Shown: positions 37,110 to 46,970, counted from the first letter of the stretch. The stretch: 64,000 nt of DNA from Pleomorphomonas sp. JP5 (GCF_023721815.1 NZ_JAMDLI010000021.1:248001-312000), one strand, 5' to 3'. Numbers and translations are program-made. The notes: generated by a model not told the origin, from the sequence alone.

Positions 37110-38228
37110 ATGACCCGTTCCCTCCCGCCGATCGAGCGTGCCGAGCTGAGACTCGTCCGGTTGCCGCTGATCAATCCCTTCACCATCTCGACCGGTACCA
37201 TGACCGAGCGCGTCTTTCCGCTGGTAACGCTGTCCGCCGCCGGGCTTGAGGGTTACGCCGAAGGCGTGATGGATCCCCTTCCGGATTTTCTCGAGGAGAC
37301 GATTGTCGGCGCCGTGGATCTTCTCGGCGAAACCGTGCTTCCGTCGATGATGGGGCGATCCTTCGACAATCCTGCGGCTGTGGAGAGATTGCTGTCTCCC
37401 TGGCGCGGCAACCGCATGGCGCTCGCCACCGTCGAGATGGCTTTCTGGGACCTGTGGGCCAAATGGCTCGACCTTCCGCTCAAGACGCTGATTGGCGGTT
37501 CGGGCGATGCGATCGACGTGGGAGTATCACTCGGCATCGGCCCGATCGACGGCACTCTGTCGCGCGTCGAAAGCCATGTGGCGCAGGGCTACAAGCGGAT
37601 CAAGCTGAAGATTATGCCGGGCCACGACATCGAACTCCTGGAGGCCGTGCGGCGGGCCTTTCCGAGCATCCGGCTGTCGGTTGACGCCAACAGTGCCTAT
37701 CGTCTTTCCGATTGGGCCGTTCTCGGCCGCCTTGACGATTTCCAGCTCGAATATATCGAACAACCGCTCGCCCACGACGACATCGCCGATCACGCAACGC
37801 TGCAAAGCCGGCTCAGGACCCCCATCTGCCTTGACGAGAGCATCCGGAGTGTCGGCCACGCCCGCCGGGCTCTCCAGGCCGATGCGACCCGCGTCATCAA
37901 CATCAAGGTCGGCCGCGTCGGCGGCATCGCGGAGGCGATCCGTATCCACGATATCGCCGCCGCCTTCGATGTTCCCGTCTGGTGTGGCGGCATGCTGGAA
38001 TCGGGTATCGGCCGCGCGCACAACATCCATCTTTCGACGCTGCCCAACTTCAGGAAGCCCGGCGACACATCCTCGGCGAGCCGGTATTTCCATCGCGACA
38101 TCATCGTCGAAAAACTCGAGACCCGGGATGGTCGCATGCCGGTGCCGGAGGGGGCGGGGATCGGCGTTCATCTCGACCGAGACGCCCTTGACGATGCCAC
38201 TCGTTCGGTGCGGAGCTTTTCGGCATGA
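37110..38228 (+). CDS. N-acylamino-acid racemase / o-succinylbenzoate synthase-like enolase-superfamily enzyme
   Basis: A 372-residue enolase-superfamily protein of the muconate-lactonizing subgroup. The catalytic Lys pair is in KRIKLKIMPG (Lys165, Lys167), metal ligands are Asp192 (SVDANSAY), Glu217 (YIEQPL) and Asp242 (CLDES), and Lys266 is in NIKVGRVGG. The segment WCGGMLESGIGRAHN is typical of N-succinylamino-acid racemase/OSBS. The ATG is preceded by TGGAGG. No other menaquinone gene is near, and the next gene is an acetyltransferase, so racemase is the likelier role. Confidence 0.88.
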   Translation: MTRSLPPIERAELRLVRLPLINPFTISTGTMTERVFPLVTLSAAGLEGYAEGVMDPLPDFLEETIVGAVDLLGETVLPSMMGRSFDNPAAVERLLSPWRGNRMALATVEMAFWDLWAKWLDLPLKTLIGGSGDAIDVGVSLGIGPIDGTLSRVESHVAQGYKRIKLKIMPGHDIELLEAVRRAFPSIRLSVDANSAYRLSDWAVLGRLDDFQLEYIEQPLAHDDIADHATLQSRLRTPICLDESIRSVGHARRALQADATRVINIKVGRVGGIAEAIRIHDIAAAFDVPVWCGGMLESGIGRAHNIHLSTLPNFRKPGDTSSASRYFHRDIIVEKLETRDGRMPVPEGAGIGVHLDRDALDDATRSVRSFSA

Positions 38229-38974
38229 GCGCCGAGACCACGCAGCCTTTCATTCGCGATCTCAAGGGCATGGCGGAGTTTCACGCCGCCGAAGACTTGC
38301 AGCGTGATGTCTGGGGTCCGGACGACAAGATCGATCCTGGCGACCTCATGATGGTGATCCAGGCCGAGGGCGGGCTAGCAGCCGGCGCTTTCGTTGGGGA
38401 TCGTCTGATCGGCTATGTCTTCGCGTTTCCGACGGTGACGCCCGGCGTGCAACACTCGCATCGTCTTGCCGTGCGCGCCGAAGCGCGCGGTCTGGGGCTT
38501 GGCTTGAAACTGAAGCTCTACCAAGCCGAATGGTGCCTGGAGCGTGACATTCGGCTTGTGCGCTGGACCTACGATCCGCTCAGGCTTCCAAATGCCGCCC
38601 TCAACATTGCTCGTCTGGGTGCTACGGCAGCTACTTACCACCGCGACTACTATGGCGAGATGGGGGGGATTAACGCCGGGACAGCCTCCGACCGCCTCCT
38701 TGCCGACTGGCGTCTCGATGGCGAGCGTTACGCGCGTTGCCGGGCCGGAACGGCCATGCTGACCGCTGCCGAGGCCGCCGCCGCTCATCGGATCGCTTTG
38801 CCTGCGGATTTTGGCAGCTTGCTCAAGGCTGATTCCGGCGCGGCCAGTGCCGAACGCCTTCGGGTGCGGCACGAGATCGAGGCGGCCTTCTCTGCCGGCC
38901 TCGTCATCGTTGGGGTCGATGCGAGGGAACCGGCCTATCTCCTGGGGCGTTCCTCCTCCAACAGGGCGGAGTGA
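38225..38974 (+). CDS. GNAT superfamily acyltransferase (COG3375-like)
   Basis: A 249-residue protein with a GNAT core: MMVIQAEGGLAAGAF, HSHRLAVRAEARGLGLGLKL (acyl-CoA loop) and RWTYDPLRLPNAALNIARLG. It resembles the GNAT group commonly encoded beside N-succinylamino-acid racemases, where the partner succinylates D-amino acids. It overlaps the racemase gene by 4 bases (ATGA). An N-succinylamino-acid desuccinylase, which would complete the known pathway, is not adjacent. The acyl donor and acceptor are inferred from context only. Confidence 0.85.
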   Translation: MSAETTQPFIRDLKGMAEFHAAEDLQRDVWGPDDKIDPGDLMMVIQAEGGLAAGAFVGDRLIGYVFAFPTVTPGVQHSHRLAVRAEARGLGLGLKLKLYQAEWCLERDIRLVRWTYDPLRLPNAALNIARLGATAATYHRDYYGEMGGINAGTASDRLLADWRLDGERYARCRAGTAMLTAAEAAAAHRIALPADFGSLLKADSGAASAERLRVRHEIEAAFSAGLVIVGVDAREPAYLLGRSSSNRAE

Positions 38975-39101
38975 CAGGCAACGAGCGAGCATTGCCTCCA
39001 GCGATCCGCTAGACTACATAGTTGTTGTGCGAGGTTTTCTTGTTCTTTCGATAGATTCCAACAACTTCCTTCGATTGTCGTCCTCCAGATTGTGAGAAGC
39101 C

Positions 39102-40508
39102 ATGTCCGTCAGTTTTGGAACGTCGGGCCTCCGTGGCCCCGCTATTGATTTCACCGGTTCCACGACCGCCGCTTATGTTCGCGCCTTTTTGGAAGTCATT
39201 TGTTCGGGCGTATCATCGCGGACGGTTTATCTCGGCGCCGATCTCAGGGCCTCGAGCCCGGAGATCGCCACCTTTGCCGCAGCAGCCATTTCCGCCGCCG
39301 GCTGGACCCCGGTCTATGCAGGCAACGTACCGACGCCGGCATTGGCCGCTTACGCGCTTGCTCGCCAGGCGCCGGCGGTGATGGTCACCGGCAGCCACAT
39401 TCCCGAAGACTATAACGGCATCAAGTTCTATCGCCCTGATGGTGAGTTCCTGAAAGAGGACGAGGCACCGGTGCGCAACCGGGCGGAAGTTCTTCTTGGC
39501 GACGGACTTTCCGAGGATGCGGGCGCTCTGCCGCCGGTCGATCCGGCTATCGCAGAGGCCTATGTCGCCCGGTACACCGACGCCTTCGCCGGCCGGCCGC
39601 TGAAGGGGCTGCGCATCGGGCTCGATCTCCATTCCGCGGTCGGTCGCGATCTGACGGCCCGTATCATCGAGGGCCTCGGCGCCGAGGTCTTCTCCTATCG
39701 TCGTTCCGACCGCTTCATCGCCGTCGATACCGAAGCATTGGATCCGGCAGATCTGACCCGAGCCAAGGATCAGATCTCCACCCATCGGCTCGATGCGGTT
39801 GTGTCCACCGATGGCGACGGCGACCGGCCGCTCGTCATCGACGAGGCCGGGAGGCAGGTGAATGGCGACGTACTCGGTATCCTCACCGCCCGTCGGCTCG
39901 GTGCGAAGACGGTGGTGACGCCGATTTCCTCGACATCGGCCATCGAGATGACCGGCTGGTTCGAGGCGGTGGTTCGCACCCGCATCGGCTCGCCCTATGT
40001 GGTGGCCGGCATGGCCGCGGCGACGGCCGCTCCGGTGGTCGGCTTCGAAGCCAATGGCGGTTTCCTGACGGAAAGCGATATTGCGTTGTCCGGCTGTTCG
40101 CTTTCGCGGCTGCCGACACGCGATGCCATTCTGCCGATGGTCGCCGCGCTTGTCGCCGCTGCCGACGCGAAGAGGCCCTTGTCAGCACTGGTGGCCGACT
40201 TGCCGCCGCGCGTCATGAAAGCCGACCGACTCAAGAAGATCGCACCGGCCGAAGGGGCGAAGCTTATTTCCGCCCTCGACGCCTCGCGTGAGGCGCGTGT
40301 TGCGCTTGATCCGCGTCTCGCGGCGCCGGTGGCGGTGGACCACACCGATGGTCTCCGCTTTGTCCTTCAGAACGGGGATATCGTCCATTTCCGGCAGTCC
40401 GGAAATGCGCCGGAGCTTCGCTGCTATGTCGAGACTGACGGCGCCGAAGCGACGGATGCCCTGCTTGGCGACATGCTGGCCGCCCTCAACCGCCATTTCG
40501 CAGCCTGA
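39102..40508 (+). CDS. Phosphomannomutase / phosphohexomutase
   Basis: A 468-residue alpha-D-phosphohexomutase. The start has SFGTSGLRG, the catalytic serine is in VTGSHIPEDYNG (near residue 103), the magnesium loop is STDGDGDRPL (near 245) and the sugar loop is GFEANGGFLTESD. The phosphate-binding loop near the C terminus is FRQSGNAPELRCY. It should interconvert mannose-6-phosphate and mannose-1-phosphate; glucose substrates are possible. It is followed after 6 bases by manC, which uses its product. Confidence 0.92.
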   Translation: MSVSFGTSGLRGPAIDFTGSTTAAYVRAFLEVICSGVSSRTVYLGADLRASSPEIATFAAAAISAAGWTPVYAGNVPTPALAAYALARQAPAVMVTGSHIPEDYNGIKFYRPDGEFLKEDEAPVRNRAEVLLGDGLSEDAGALPPVDPAIAEAYVARYTDAFAGRPLKGLRIGLDLHSAVGRDLTARIIEGLGAEVFSYRRSDRFIAVDTEALDPADLTRAKDQISTHRLDAVVSTDGDGDRPLVIDEAGRQVNGDVLGILTARRLGAKTVVTPISSTSAIEMTGWFEAVVRTRIGSPYVVAGMAAATAAPVVGFEANGGFLTESDIALSGCSLSRLPTRDAILPMVAALVAAADAKRPLSALVADLPPRVMKADRLKKIAPAEGAKLISALDASREARVALDPRLAAPVAVDHTDGLRFVLQNGDIVHFRQSGNAPELRCYVETDGAEATDALLGDMLAALNRHFAA

Positions 40509-40514
40509 GAGGCC

Positions 40515-41948
40515 ATGATGTCGCAAGGATCCCCGAAGATCGTTCCCGTCATTCTGGCTGGTGGTTCCGGTACCCGCTTGTGGCCGGCATCGCGCGATGC
40601 TTTCCCGAAGCAGTTCCAGCCCCTGACCGGCGACCTCTCGACCTATCAGGAAACGCTGAGGCGTGTTGCCGCCCCTGAGCTGTTCGATGATCCCGTCGTG
40701 ATCACCTCGGACGCCTTCCGTTTCTTTGCCCGTCGACAGGCCGCCGACGTCGGAATCAAAGCAACGGTGGTGTTGGAGCCGGCCCGCCGCGACAGTGCGG
40801 CCGCCGTCGCAGCGGCTGCCGCCTACGTCGAGAAGACGCGCCCGGGCAGTGCGGTGCTGGCGCTCGCCGCCGATCATGTGGTGCTCGACGACGATGTGTT
40901 TCGCGATGCCGTGCGGCTTGGCCTTACGGCGGCGGAGGCCGGCAAGATCGTGGTGTTCGGCCTCGTTCCGACCGAACCGAAGACCGCCTATGGCTACATC
41001 CGCCCCGGCGCGGCGCTGGATGACAACGACGACCTTTGTCTCGTCGATGCTTTCGTCGAAAAGCCGAATGCCGAGACGGCGCTCGATTATCTCCGACAGG
41101 GCTACCTCTGGAACTCCGGCAACTTCCTGTTCAAGGCGAGCAAGATGCTGGCCGAGTTCGCCAAGTATGCGCCGGACATCGGTGCCGTCGCTTCTGAAGC
41201 CGTCGACAAGGCTTCGGAGGATATCGGCTTCGTGCGCCTTGATCCCGAGGCCTTCTCGGCGGCGCGCAAGACGTCGATCGACTACGCGGTGATCGAGAAG
41301 ACGACCGAGATCGCCGTGGTCAAGGGCCGCTTCCGCTGGTCGGATGTTGGTGCCTGGGACGCCATCTGGCAGGTGAGCGAACACGACGGGGAGGGTAACG
41401 CCATCCATGGGGACGGCGTGATCCTCGCCTCGCGTGATTGCCTGGTTCACAGCCAAGGCATCCTGACGACGGTCGTGGGTGCGGAAGGGCTTCTCGTTGT
41501 GGCAACGCCCGACGCGGTGATGGTGGCGCCGCGCGAGCAGGCGCAGGCGGTCAAGGGACTGGTCGACGCGCTGAAGGACGGCGGTCGCAACGAGGCGACG
41601 CTGCATCGTCGCGACTATCGTCCCTGGGGCTATATCGAAGCGCTGGTTGGGGGCGCGCGTTTTGCGGTGAAGCACATTGTGGTCGATCCAGGTGGCGTGT
41701 TGTCGTTGCAGCGGCATCAGCACCGGGCCGAGCATTGGGTGGTGGTCAACGGCACGGCGACCATCGAGATCGAAGGCGAAGAGCCCCGCCTTCTCACCAT
41801 CAACCAGTCGGCCTACGTGCCGCTCGGTGCCAAGCACCGCCTCTCCAACCGGGGCAAGATCCCGCTGGAGCTGATCGAAGTGCAGTCCGGCGCCTATCTC
41901 GGTGAGGACGATATCGAGCGCCTTGAGGACATCTATCGAAGAGACTGA
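40515..41948 (+). CDS. manC: Mannose-1-phosphate guanylyltransferase / mannose-6-phosphate isomerase
   Basis: A 477-residue bifunctional type II enzyme. The N-terminal nucleotidyltransferase domain opens VPVILAGGSGTRLWPASRD and has FVEKPNAETALDYL and WNSGNFLFKASKML; the C-terminal cupin isomerase domain (about 350-470) contains RPWGYIEAL, GGVLSLQRHQHRAEHWVVVN and QSAYVPLGAKHRLSN. It makes GDP-mannose for polysaccharide. With the phosphomannomutase it forms a complete fructose-6-phosphate to GDP-mannose module. Confidence 0.95.
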   Translation: MMSQGSPKIVPVILAGGSGTRLWPASRDAFPKQFQPLTGDLSTYQETLRRVAAPELFDDPVVITSDAFRFFARRQAADVGIKATVVLEPARRDSAAAVAAAAAYVEKTRPGSAVLALAADHVVLDDDVFRDAVRLGLTAAEAGKIVVFGLVPTEPKTAYGYIRPGAALDDNDDLCLVDAFVEKPNAETALDYLRQGYLWNSGNFLFKASKMLAEFAKYAPDIGAVASEAVDKASEDIGFVRLDPEAFSAARKTSIDYAVIEKTTEIAVVKGRFRWSDVGAWDAIWQVSEHDGEGNAIHGDGVILASRDCLVHSQGILTTVVGAEGLLVVATPDAVMVAPREQAQAVKGLVDALKDGGRNEATLHRRDYRPWGYIEALVGGARFAVKHIVVDPGGVLSLQRHQHRAEHWVVVNGTATIEIEGEEPRLLTINQSAYVPLGAKHRLSNRGKIPLELIEVQSGAYLGEDDIERLEDIYRRD

Positions 41949-41981
41949 AAAAGCCGATTGGCGATCAGGTGTGTTTCAGAT

Positions 41982-42021
41982 CACGGGCAAGCGACACGTT
42001 TTGGGTCGCTTGCCCGTTGTC
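41982..42021. terminator. Bidirectional terminator between manC and the epimerase gene
   Basis: ACGGGCAAGCGAC (41982-41994) pairs perfectly with GTCGCTTGCCCGT (42004-42016), loop 9 bases, followed by TGTCTTTT on the plus strand. It sits between convergent genes and is a convincing intrinsic terminator for manC; AAAA-rich sequence on the far side gives it some minus-strand function too. Confidence 0.88.
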
Positions 42022-42024
42022 TTT

Positions 42025-43035
42025 TCAGCCTTTCCAGGCCCGGTACCACTCGACGAAGTTTTTGACGCCTGTCGGCACGTCGGTTTGCGGCACGTATCCG
42101 GTCAGGGCCTTGAGGAGATCGGGTGCCGCGTAGGTCTGGGGGACGTCGCCCTTCTGCATGGGCAGGAGGTTGCGAACGGCCGGCTTGCTGAGCGCCTGTT
42201 CGATCGCCGCGATGAAATCGAGAAGGCCGACCGGCTGGCCGCCGCCGATGTTGACGATGCGGAACGGCGCCTGCTTCGACAGCGTGTCGGTGATGCCTTC
42301 GGCCGTGACGCGATTGTCCTCGCTCGGAGCAACTGGCACCAGGCGGATGATCGCCTCGACAAGGTCCTCGACGTAGGTGAAGTCGCGCCGCATGTTGCCT
42401 TCGCCGTAGACGTCGATCGCCTCACCCTTCTCGATGGCATCGACGAACTTGAACAGCGCCATGTCCGGTCGGCCCCAGGGACCGTAGACCGTGAAGAAGC
42501 GGAAGGCGGTGGTCGGGATCTTCCAGAGATGGGCGTAGGAGTGCGCCATCGCCTCCATCGCTTTCTTGGTGGCGGCGTAAAGGGTCAGCGGCTCGTCGGT
42601 CTTGTCGCTTTCTGCGAAGGGAACCTTGTCGTTGGCGCCATAGACCGACGAGGTCGAGGCGAGCATCAGATGCTTGACCTCGCATTGCTTGGCGAGCTCC
42701 AGCACGTTCCAACTGCCAACGAGGTTGGCATCGACATAAGCCTTGGGGTTCTCAAGGCTGTAGCGGACGCCGGCCTGGGCGGCGAGGTGGATGATCACCT
42801 CGGGCTCGGCAAGCTCGGCAGCCTGCTGCAGCGCCGCCGCATCCTCAAGCTGACCGATCACCGCCCGGAAGCCGTTCGAGCGCTCGAGGAGGGCGTGACG
42901 CGCTTCCTTGAGGCGGACGTCGTAATACTGGGTCATGCCGTCGAAGCCGGTGACGAAGTGACCGGCATCGAGCAGACGCTTGGCAAGGTGGAAGCCGATG
43001 AAGCCGGCGGTCCCAGTGATCAGGAAGCGCATCAC
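42025..43035 (-). CDS. UDP-glucuronate 4-epimerase (NAD-dependent epimerase)
   Basis: A 336-residue extended short-chain dehydrogenase. The NAD motif is [16 protein letters not shown], the Ser and YxxxK residues are in ASTSSVYG and [11 protein letters not shown], and [20 protein letters not shown] is the segment shared by UDP-glucuronate 4-epimerases of capsule and LPS clusters. It should make UDP-galacturonate. It overlaps the upstream UDP-glucose dehydrogenase gene by 4 bases, whose product is its substrate, which supports the assignment. Confidence 0.92.
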   Translation of the reverse strand: MMRFLITGTAGFIGFHLAKRLLDAGHFVTGFDGMTQYYDVRLKEARHALLERSNGFRAVIGQLEDAAALQQAAELAEPEVIIHLAAQAGVRYSLENPKAYVDANLVGSWNVLELAKQCEVKHLMLASTSSVYGANDKVPFAESDKTDEPLTLYAATKKAMEAMAHSYAHLWKIPTTAFRFFTVYGPWGRPDMALFKFVDAIEKGEAIDVYGEGNMRRDFTYVEDLVEAIIRLVPVAPSEDNRVTAEGITDTLSKQAPFRIVNIGGGQPVGLLDFIAAIEQALSKPAVRNLLPMQKGDVPQTYAAPDLLKALTGYVPQTDVPTGVKNFVEWYRAWKG

Positions 43036-44372
43036 TCGGCCGCCTTGCCTGCGGTGTCGGCATGCGTGGTTCCGCGACCGACGCTGGTGTAGCTGAAGCC
43101 GTGCTTTTCGACCTCGTCGGCACGGTAGATGTTGCGGAGGTCGACCAGCACCGGCGCCTTCATCACGGCCTTGAGGCGGGGAAAATCAAGCGCCCGGAAC
43201 TCGTTCCACTCGGTGACGATGCAGAGCGCATCCGCCCCCTCGGCGGCTTCATAGGCGCTGCCGACATAGGCGATGCCGTCGATCAGCTTCCTGGCGTTGT
43301 CCATGCCCTCGGGGTCGAAGCCGCGCACCTTGGCGCCGGCGTCCTGCAAGGCCTGGATGATGGAGATGGCCGGGCTGTCACGCATGTCGTCGGTCATCGG
43401 CTTGAAGGTCAGGCCGAGCACGGCCACCGTCTTGCCGCGCACGTCACCGCCCACCGCTTGAACCACCTTGCGCGCCATCGCCCGCTTGCGCGTGTCGTTG
43501 ACGGCAACGGTGGTTTCGATGAGACGGATCGGGCTGTCGTAATCCTGGGCGGTCTTGACGAGGGCCAGCGTATCTTTCGGAAAGCAGGAGCCACCGTAGC
43601 CGGGGCCGGCGTGCAGGAACTTGCCGCCGATGCGGCCGTCGAGGCCGATGCCGCGCGCCACCTGCTGCACGTCGGCGCCCACCTTCTCGCAGAGATCGGC
43701 GATCTCGTTGATGAAGGTGATCTTCATGGCCAGGAAGGCGTTGCCGGCATACTTGATCAGCTCGGAGGTGCGGCGCTTGGTGAACAGAAGCGGCGCCTGG
43801 TTGAGATAGAGCGGCCGGTAGACCTCGGTCATCACCTCGCGCGCCCGCTCGTCCTCGTAGCCGATGACGATGCGGTCGGGCCGCTTGAAGTCGTCGATGG
43901 CCGCGCCTTCGCGCAGGAACTCGGGGTTGGAGACGACGGCGACGTCGGCATCCGGGTTGGTCTCGCGAATGATGCGCTCGACCTCGTCACCGGTGCCGAC
44001 CGGCACGGTCGACTTGGTGACCACCACGGTGAAGCCCTTCACGGCAGCGGCGATCTCGCGAGCGGCGGCGTAGACGTAGGACAGATCGGCATGGCCATCA
44101 CCGCGCCGCGACGGCGTGCCGACGGCAATGAACACCACGTCGGCCTCGGCTACCGGACCGGCAAGGTCGGTCGTGAAGGTCAACCGACCCGCCTTGACGT
44201 TGGCGGCGACCAAAGCATCGAGACCGGGCTCATAGATGGGGATCTCGCCACGCTCCAGCGCGTCGATCTTTTCCGCAGCCTTGTCCATGCACACCACGTC
44301 ATGGCCGAAATCGGCGAAGCACGTCCCCGATACAAGGCCGACGTAGCCAGAACCAATCATCACGATCTTCAC
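43032..44372 (-). CDS. UDP-glucose 6-dehydrogenase
   Basis: A 446-residue enzyme of the UDP-glucose/GDP-mannose dehydrogenase family. The NAD motif is [12 protein letters not shown], the catalytic Cys is in [12 protein letters not shown], and the C-terminal domain has [20 protein letters not shown]. It oxidises UDP-glucose to UDP-glucuronate. It is the first gene of a two-gene unit with the epimerase. A GDP-mannose dehydrogenase is formally possible given the adjacent GDP-mannose genes, but the epimerase partner favours UDP-glucose. Confidence 0.93.
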   Translation of the reverse strand: MKIVMIGSGYVGLVSGTCFADFGHDVVCMDKAAEKIDALERGEIPIYEPGLDALVAANVKAGRLTFTTDLAGPVAEADVVFIAVGTPSRRGDGHADLSYVYAAAREIAAAVKGFTVVVTKSTVPVGTGDEVERIIRETNPDADVAVVSNPEFLREGAAIDDFKRPDRIVIGYEDERAREVMTEVYRPLYLNQAPLLFTKRRTSELIKYAGNAFLAMKITFINEIADLCEKVGADVQQVARGIGLDGRIGGKFLHAGPGYGGSCFPKDTLALVKTAQDYDSPIRLIETTVAVNDTRKRAMARKVVQAVGGDVRGKTVAVLGLTFKPMTDDMRDSPAISIIQALQDAGAKVRGFDPEGMDNARKLIDGIAYVGSAYEAAEGADALCIVTEWNEFRALDFPRLKAVMKAPVLVDLRNIYRADEVEKHGFSYTSVGRGTTHADTAGKAAE

Positions 44373-44571
44373 GGCAAGCTCTCCTGAAACGGCGCGTCGT
44401 CTGGCCTTCAGTTCGGCGCCGAAGTGGCTCGGTGTCTATTGCTCTACTTCGGGGCCGTCATTTCACGGCGGACCGTCATTGTCGAGTGGCTTTGGGCAAT
44501 GTCGCTCTGCCGTTGTGTAGCTTGACCAAACGCTGATGGTCGATGCGAGCCGAAAACGGTAGAGAACGTTT

Positions 44572-45180
44572 ATGGCAAGACGGTCCTGGCACAAAAGCGC
44601 CGATACGCGCACCGAAATACTCGACGAGGCAGAGCGCCAACTGCAGGCGGTCGGCTATGCCGCCATGACCATCGGATCGATCGCCAAGGCGCTTGGCATG
44701 TCGCCGGCCAATGTCTTCAAGAACTTTGGCAACAAGTCCGGACTGATCGACGCGGTCGCGCTTCGCTGGGTAATGGAAATGGACGCGGCCATCGAGACCA
44801 CGGCCCATATACCATCGGCGTCGAAGAGGCTTCGGGCGATGGCGCACCTTATTCTCAAGACGCATCTCGATCGGGGCGATACGCCGGCGCGTCTCGCCAT
44901 CATGATCGGTTTCGGTTCCACTCCGCCGCCAAGTGCGCTCGCTTTCTTTCATCGTTTGCTGCAACGGCTGGAGAGGTTGATCGAGGAAGGCGTTTCCGCC
45001 GGCGAGTTCGCGCCCTGCGATGGCCCCGTAACCGCAGCCGCCGTATGTGATTGTCTGATCACCATTCTCGACCCGGCCGCCGTGTTGCGCGGGCGGAGCA
45101 TTTTCACGGTGGAGGAGATGACGAGAAAGTGTGATCACCTGATCGATTTCGTGATCCGAGGGCTCGCCCATCGCGCTTGA
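44572..45180 (+). CDS. TetR/AcrR family transcriptional regulator
   Basis: A 202-residue repressor-type protein. The N-terminal TetR helix-turn-helix spans residues 12-60 (RTEILDEAERQLQAVGYAAM, then IGSIAKALGMSPANVFKNFG). The C-terminal ligand-binding region begins RLRAMAHLILKTHLDRGD. It lies 303 bases ahead of, and on the same strand as, a tripartite RND efflux operon and is divergent from the UDP-glucose dehydrogenase gene. By analogy to AcrR/MexZ-type regulators it probably represses the efflux operon. Confidence 0.9.
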   Translation: MARRSWHKSADTRTEILDEAERQLQAVGYAAMTIGSIAKALGMSPANVFKNFGNKSGLIDAVALRWVMEMDAAIETTAHIPSASKRLRAMAHLILKTHLDRGDTPARLAIMIGFGSTPPPSALAFFHRLLQRLERLIEEGVSAGEFAPCDGPVTAAAVCDCLITILDPAAVLRGRSIFTVEEMTRKCDHLIDFVIRGLAHRA

Positions 45181-45482
45181 AAAGTGATAATCCGCCGAAT
45201 ATGGTACTTTTTGCCGGTTCGCTACAGTCGGCGGGCGAGGTCGGGCTCCTTGGATTGTTCACATTGTCGTTCTGGCTTTGCTCGCGGATTGACTTTGGGG
45301 TCTGGCGAACGTCTTCTCCGATTCCGTATGCAATCACGACTTTTGGTCGCTATCGCCGGCTGGTCGGAGTTTTCTGGCCCTATCATACGAGCGGTCGATC
45401 GTGTGGTCGTCTCTTGGTTGTGTTATGACCGTTCGGGGCGCATATCCCGTCGGATGTTTCGTCTTGTGGGGTGGGGGCGTTG
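45181..45482 (+). promoter_or_regulatory. Leader region of the RND efflux operon
   Basis: 302 bases without a credible gene. It probably carries the efflux-operon promoter. An imperfect palindrome ACGAGCGG-TCGATCGT (45387-45402, 6 of 8 positions symmetric) is a possible TetR-family operator. I see no clear -35/-10 pair. Confidence 0.35.
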
Positions 45483-46970
45483 ATGAGACCGGCTCGGCTT
45501 GTTTCTCTTTTTCTGTCGGTGACGATGCTCGCCGGCTGCGCGGTTGGTCCGGATTTCGAGCGCCCCGCGCTTGATCCGGGCGCTGGTTATCTGGGATCGG
45601 GTGATGCCACGGCCGGTCGTGCGACCGGTACAAACATCGCTTACGCCGCAGAAGTGCCGGGCCGCTGGTGGGAGCTCTTCCGCAACAAGGATCTCGACGC
45701 CCTCATGAAGCAGGCGATCGAGAGAAATCCCGATCTGGACGCGGCAAGGGCGACTCTCAAGCAAGCCAACGAGACGGCACTCGCAGCAGGCGGCAGCCTG
45801 TTCCCCAGTCTCTCGCTATCCGGTAGTGCAACGCGCGCCGACTCCACCGGTTCCACGAACGTCGGCATCTACACGCTCTATAGCGTCGCGCCGTCCCTGT
45901 CCTATCCCCTCGATATCTTCGGCGGGACTCGCCGATCCGTGGAAGCGGCGCAGGCGGCAGCCGAGGCGCAAGGCTTCACCGCCGAAGCAACCTACCTGAC
46001 GGTGACTTCCAGTCTGGCGAAAGCGGTCATTCAGGAAGCTTCGTATCGCGAACAGATCGCCGCCTCGCAGGAGGTGATTGCTTCCTACAGGGAGCTGCTC
46101 GACGTTCTCAACAATCAGGTCAACGTCGGTACGGCCGCGCGGGCGAACGTCCTGCAGCAACAGGCGGCGCTGGCGCAGGCCCAGGCTTCCTTGCCGGCTC
46201 TTCAAAAGGCCTTGGCGCTACAGCAGAACACCATCGCAACGCTGGTCGGCGATTTCCCGAATCAATATGCGTCCCGCAAGTTCCGCATCTCGGGTCTCCG
46301 GATGCCGCATGCGCTGCCGCTCAGCGTGCCGTCGGCCCTTGTCGAGCAGAGGCCGGACATAAGGGCGGCGGAGGCGCAGTTGCATCGCGCGTCGGCCGAG
46401 ATCGGCGTTGCAACCGCCGCCATGTTGCCGCAGCTTACGCTCTCTGCCTCGCTTCCATCGTCGGCCGCGGAGATTGGCGATTTGTTTGCGTCCAGCACGA
46501 CTGGCTGGAGCATCGCCGCCGGTCTCGCACAGCCGATCTTCCGGGGGGGTACGCTTGTTCACAACAAGCGGGCGTCCGAAGCGGCCTATGAAGCTGCCCT
46601 TGCTAATTATCGCTCTTCGGTGCTCGCCGCCTTCAGGGACGTGGCCAACGCCCTCCGTGCCTTGCAGCATGATCGGCAGGCCCTGGCCGGGTACTTCGCG
46701 GCCGAAAAAGCAGCCAAGGATAGTCTCGACCTTTCGCAGACCTTGTTCAAGGCGGGGACCGCTTCCTACACCGATGTTCTGACGGCGCAGACGACCTACC
46801 AGTCCGCGCGGCTTGCCCGTGCTTCGGCCGAGGCGTCACGCTACCTCGATGCGGTGGCGCTGTTCGAGGCTCTCGGCGGTGGCTGGTGGAACAGGCCGGA
46901 CAACCTCGCCTCGCTGGCCAATACCGATCCTCAGAAAACGATGCCTTCCGTATCCGGAGAGAAGAAGTGA
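45483..46970 (+). CDS. RND efflux outer-membrane lipoprotein (OprM/NodT type)
   Basis: A 495-residue outer-membrane factor. The lipoprotein signal ends LSVTMLAGCAVGPDFERP, with the lipidated Cys at about residue 20. Two TolC-type repeats follow; the first has WWELFRNKDLDALMKQAIER and NPDLDAARATLKQAN, and the second has VPSALVEQRPDIRAAEAQLH and SIAAGLAQPIFRGG. The trimer should form the exit duct of the pump. The ATG is preceded by GGGGG; a GTG 12 bases upstream is the alternative. It overlaps the adaptor gene by 4 bases. Confidence 0.93.
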   Translation: MRPARLVSLFLSVTMLAGCAVGPDFERPALDPGAGYLGSGDATAGRATGTNIAYAAEVPGRWWELFRNKDLDALMKQAIERNPDLDAARATLKQANETALAAGGSLFPSLSLSGSATRADSTGSTNVGIYTLYSVAPSLSYPLDIFGGTRRSVEAAQAAAEAQGFTAEATYLTVTSSLAKAVIQEASYREQIAASQEVIASYRELLDVLNNQVNVGTAARANVLQQQAALAQAQASLPALQKALALQQNTIATLVGDFPNQYASRKFRISGLRMPHALPLSVPSALVEQRPDIRAAEAQLHRASAEIGVATAAMLPQLTLSASLPSSAAEIGDLFASSTTGWSIAAGLAQPIFRGGTLVHNKRASEAAYEAALANYRSSVLAAFRDVANALRALQHDRQALAGYFAAEKAAKDSLDLSQTLFKAGTASYTDVLTAQTTYQSARLARASAEASRYLDAVALFEALGGGWWNRPDNLASLANTDPQKTMPSVSGEKK

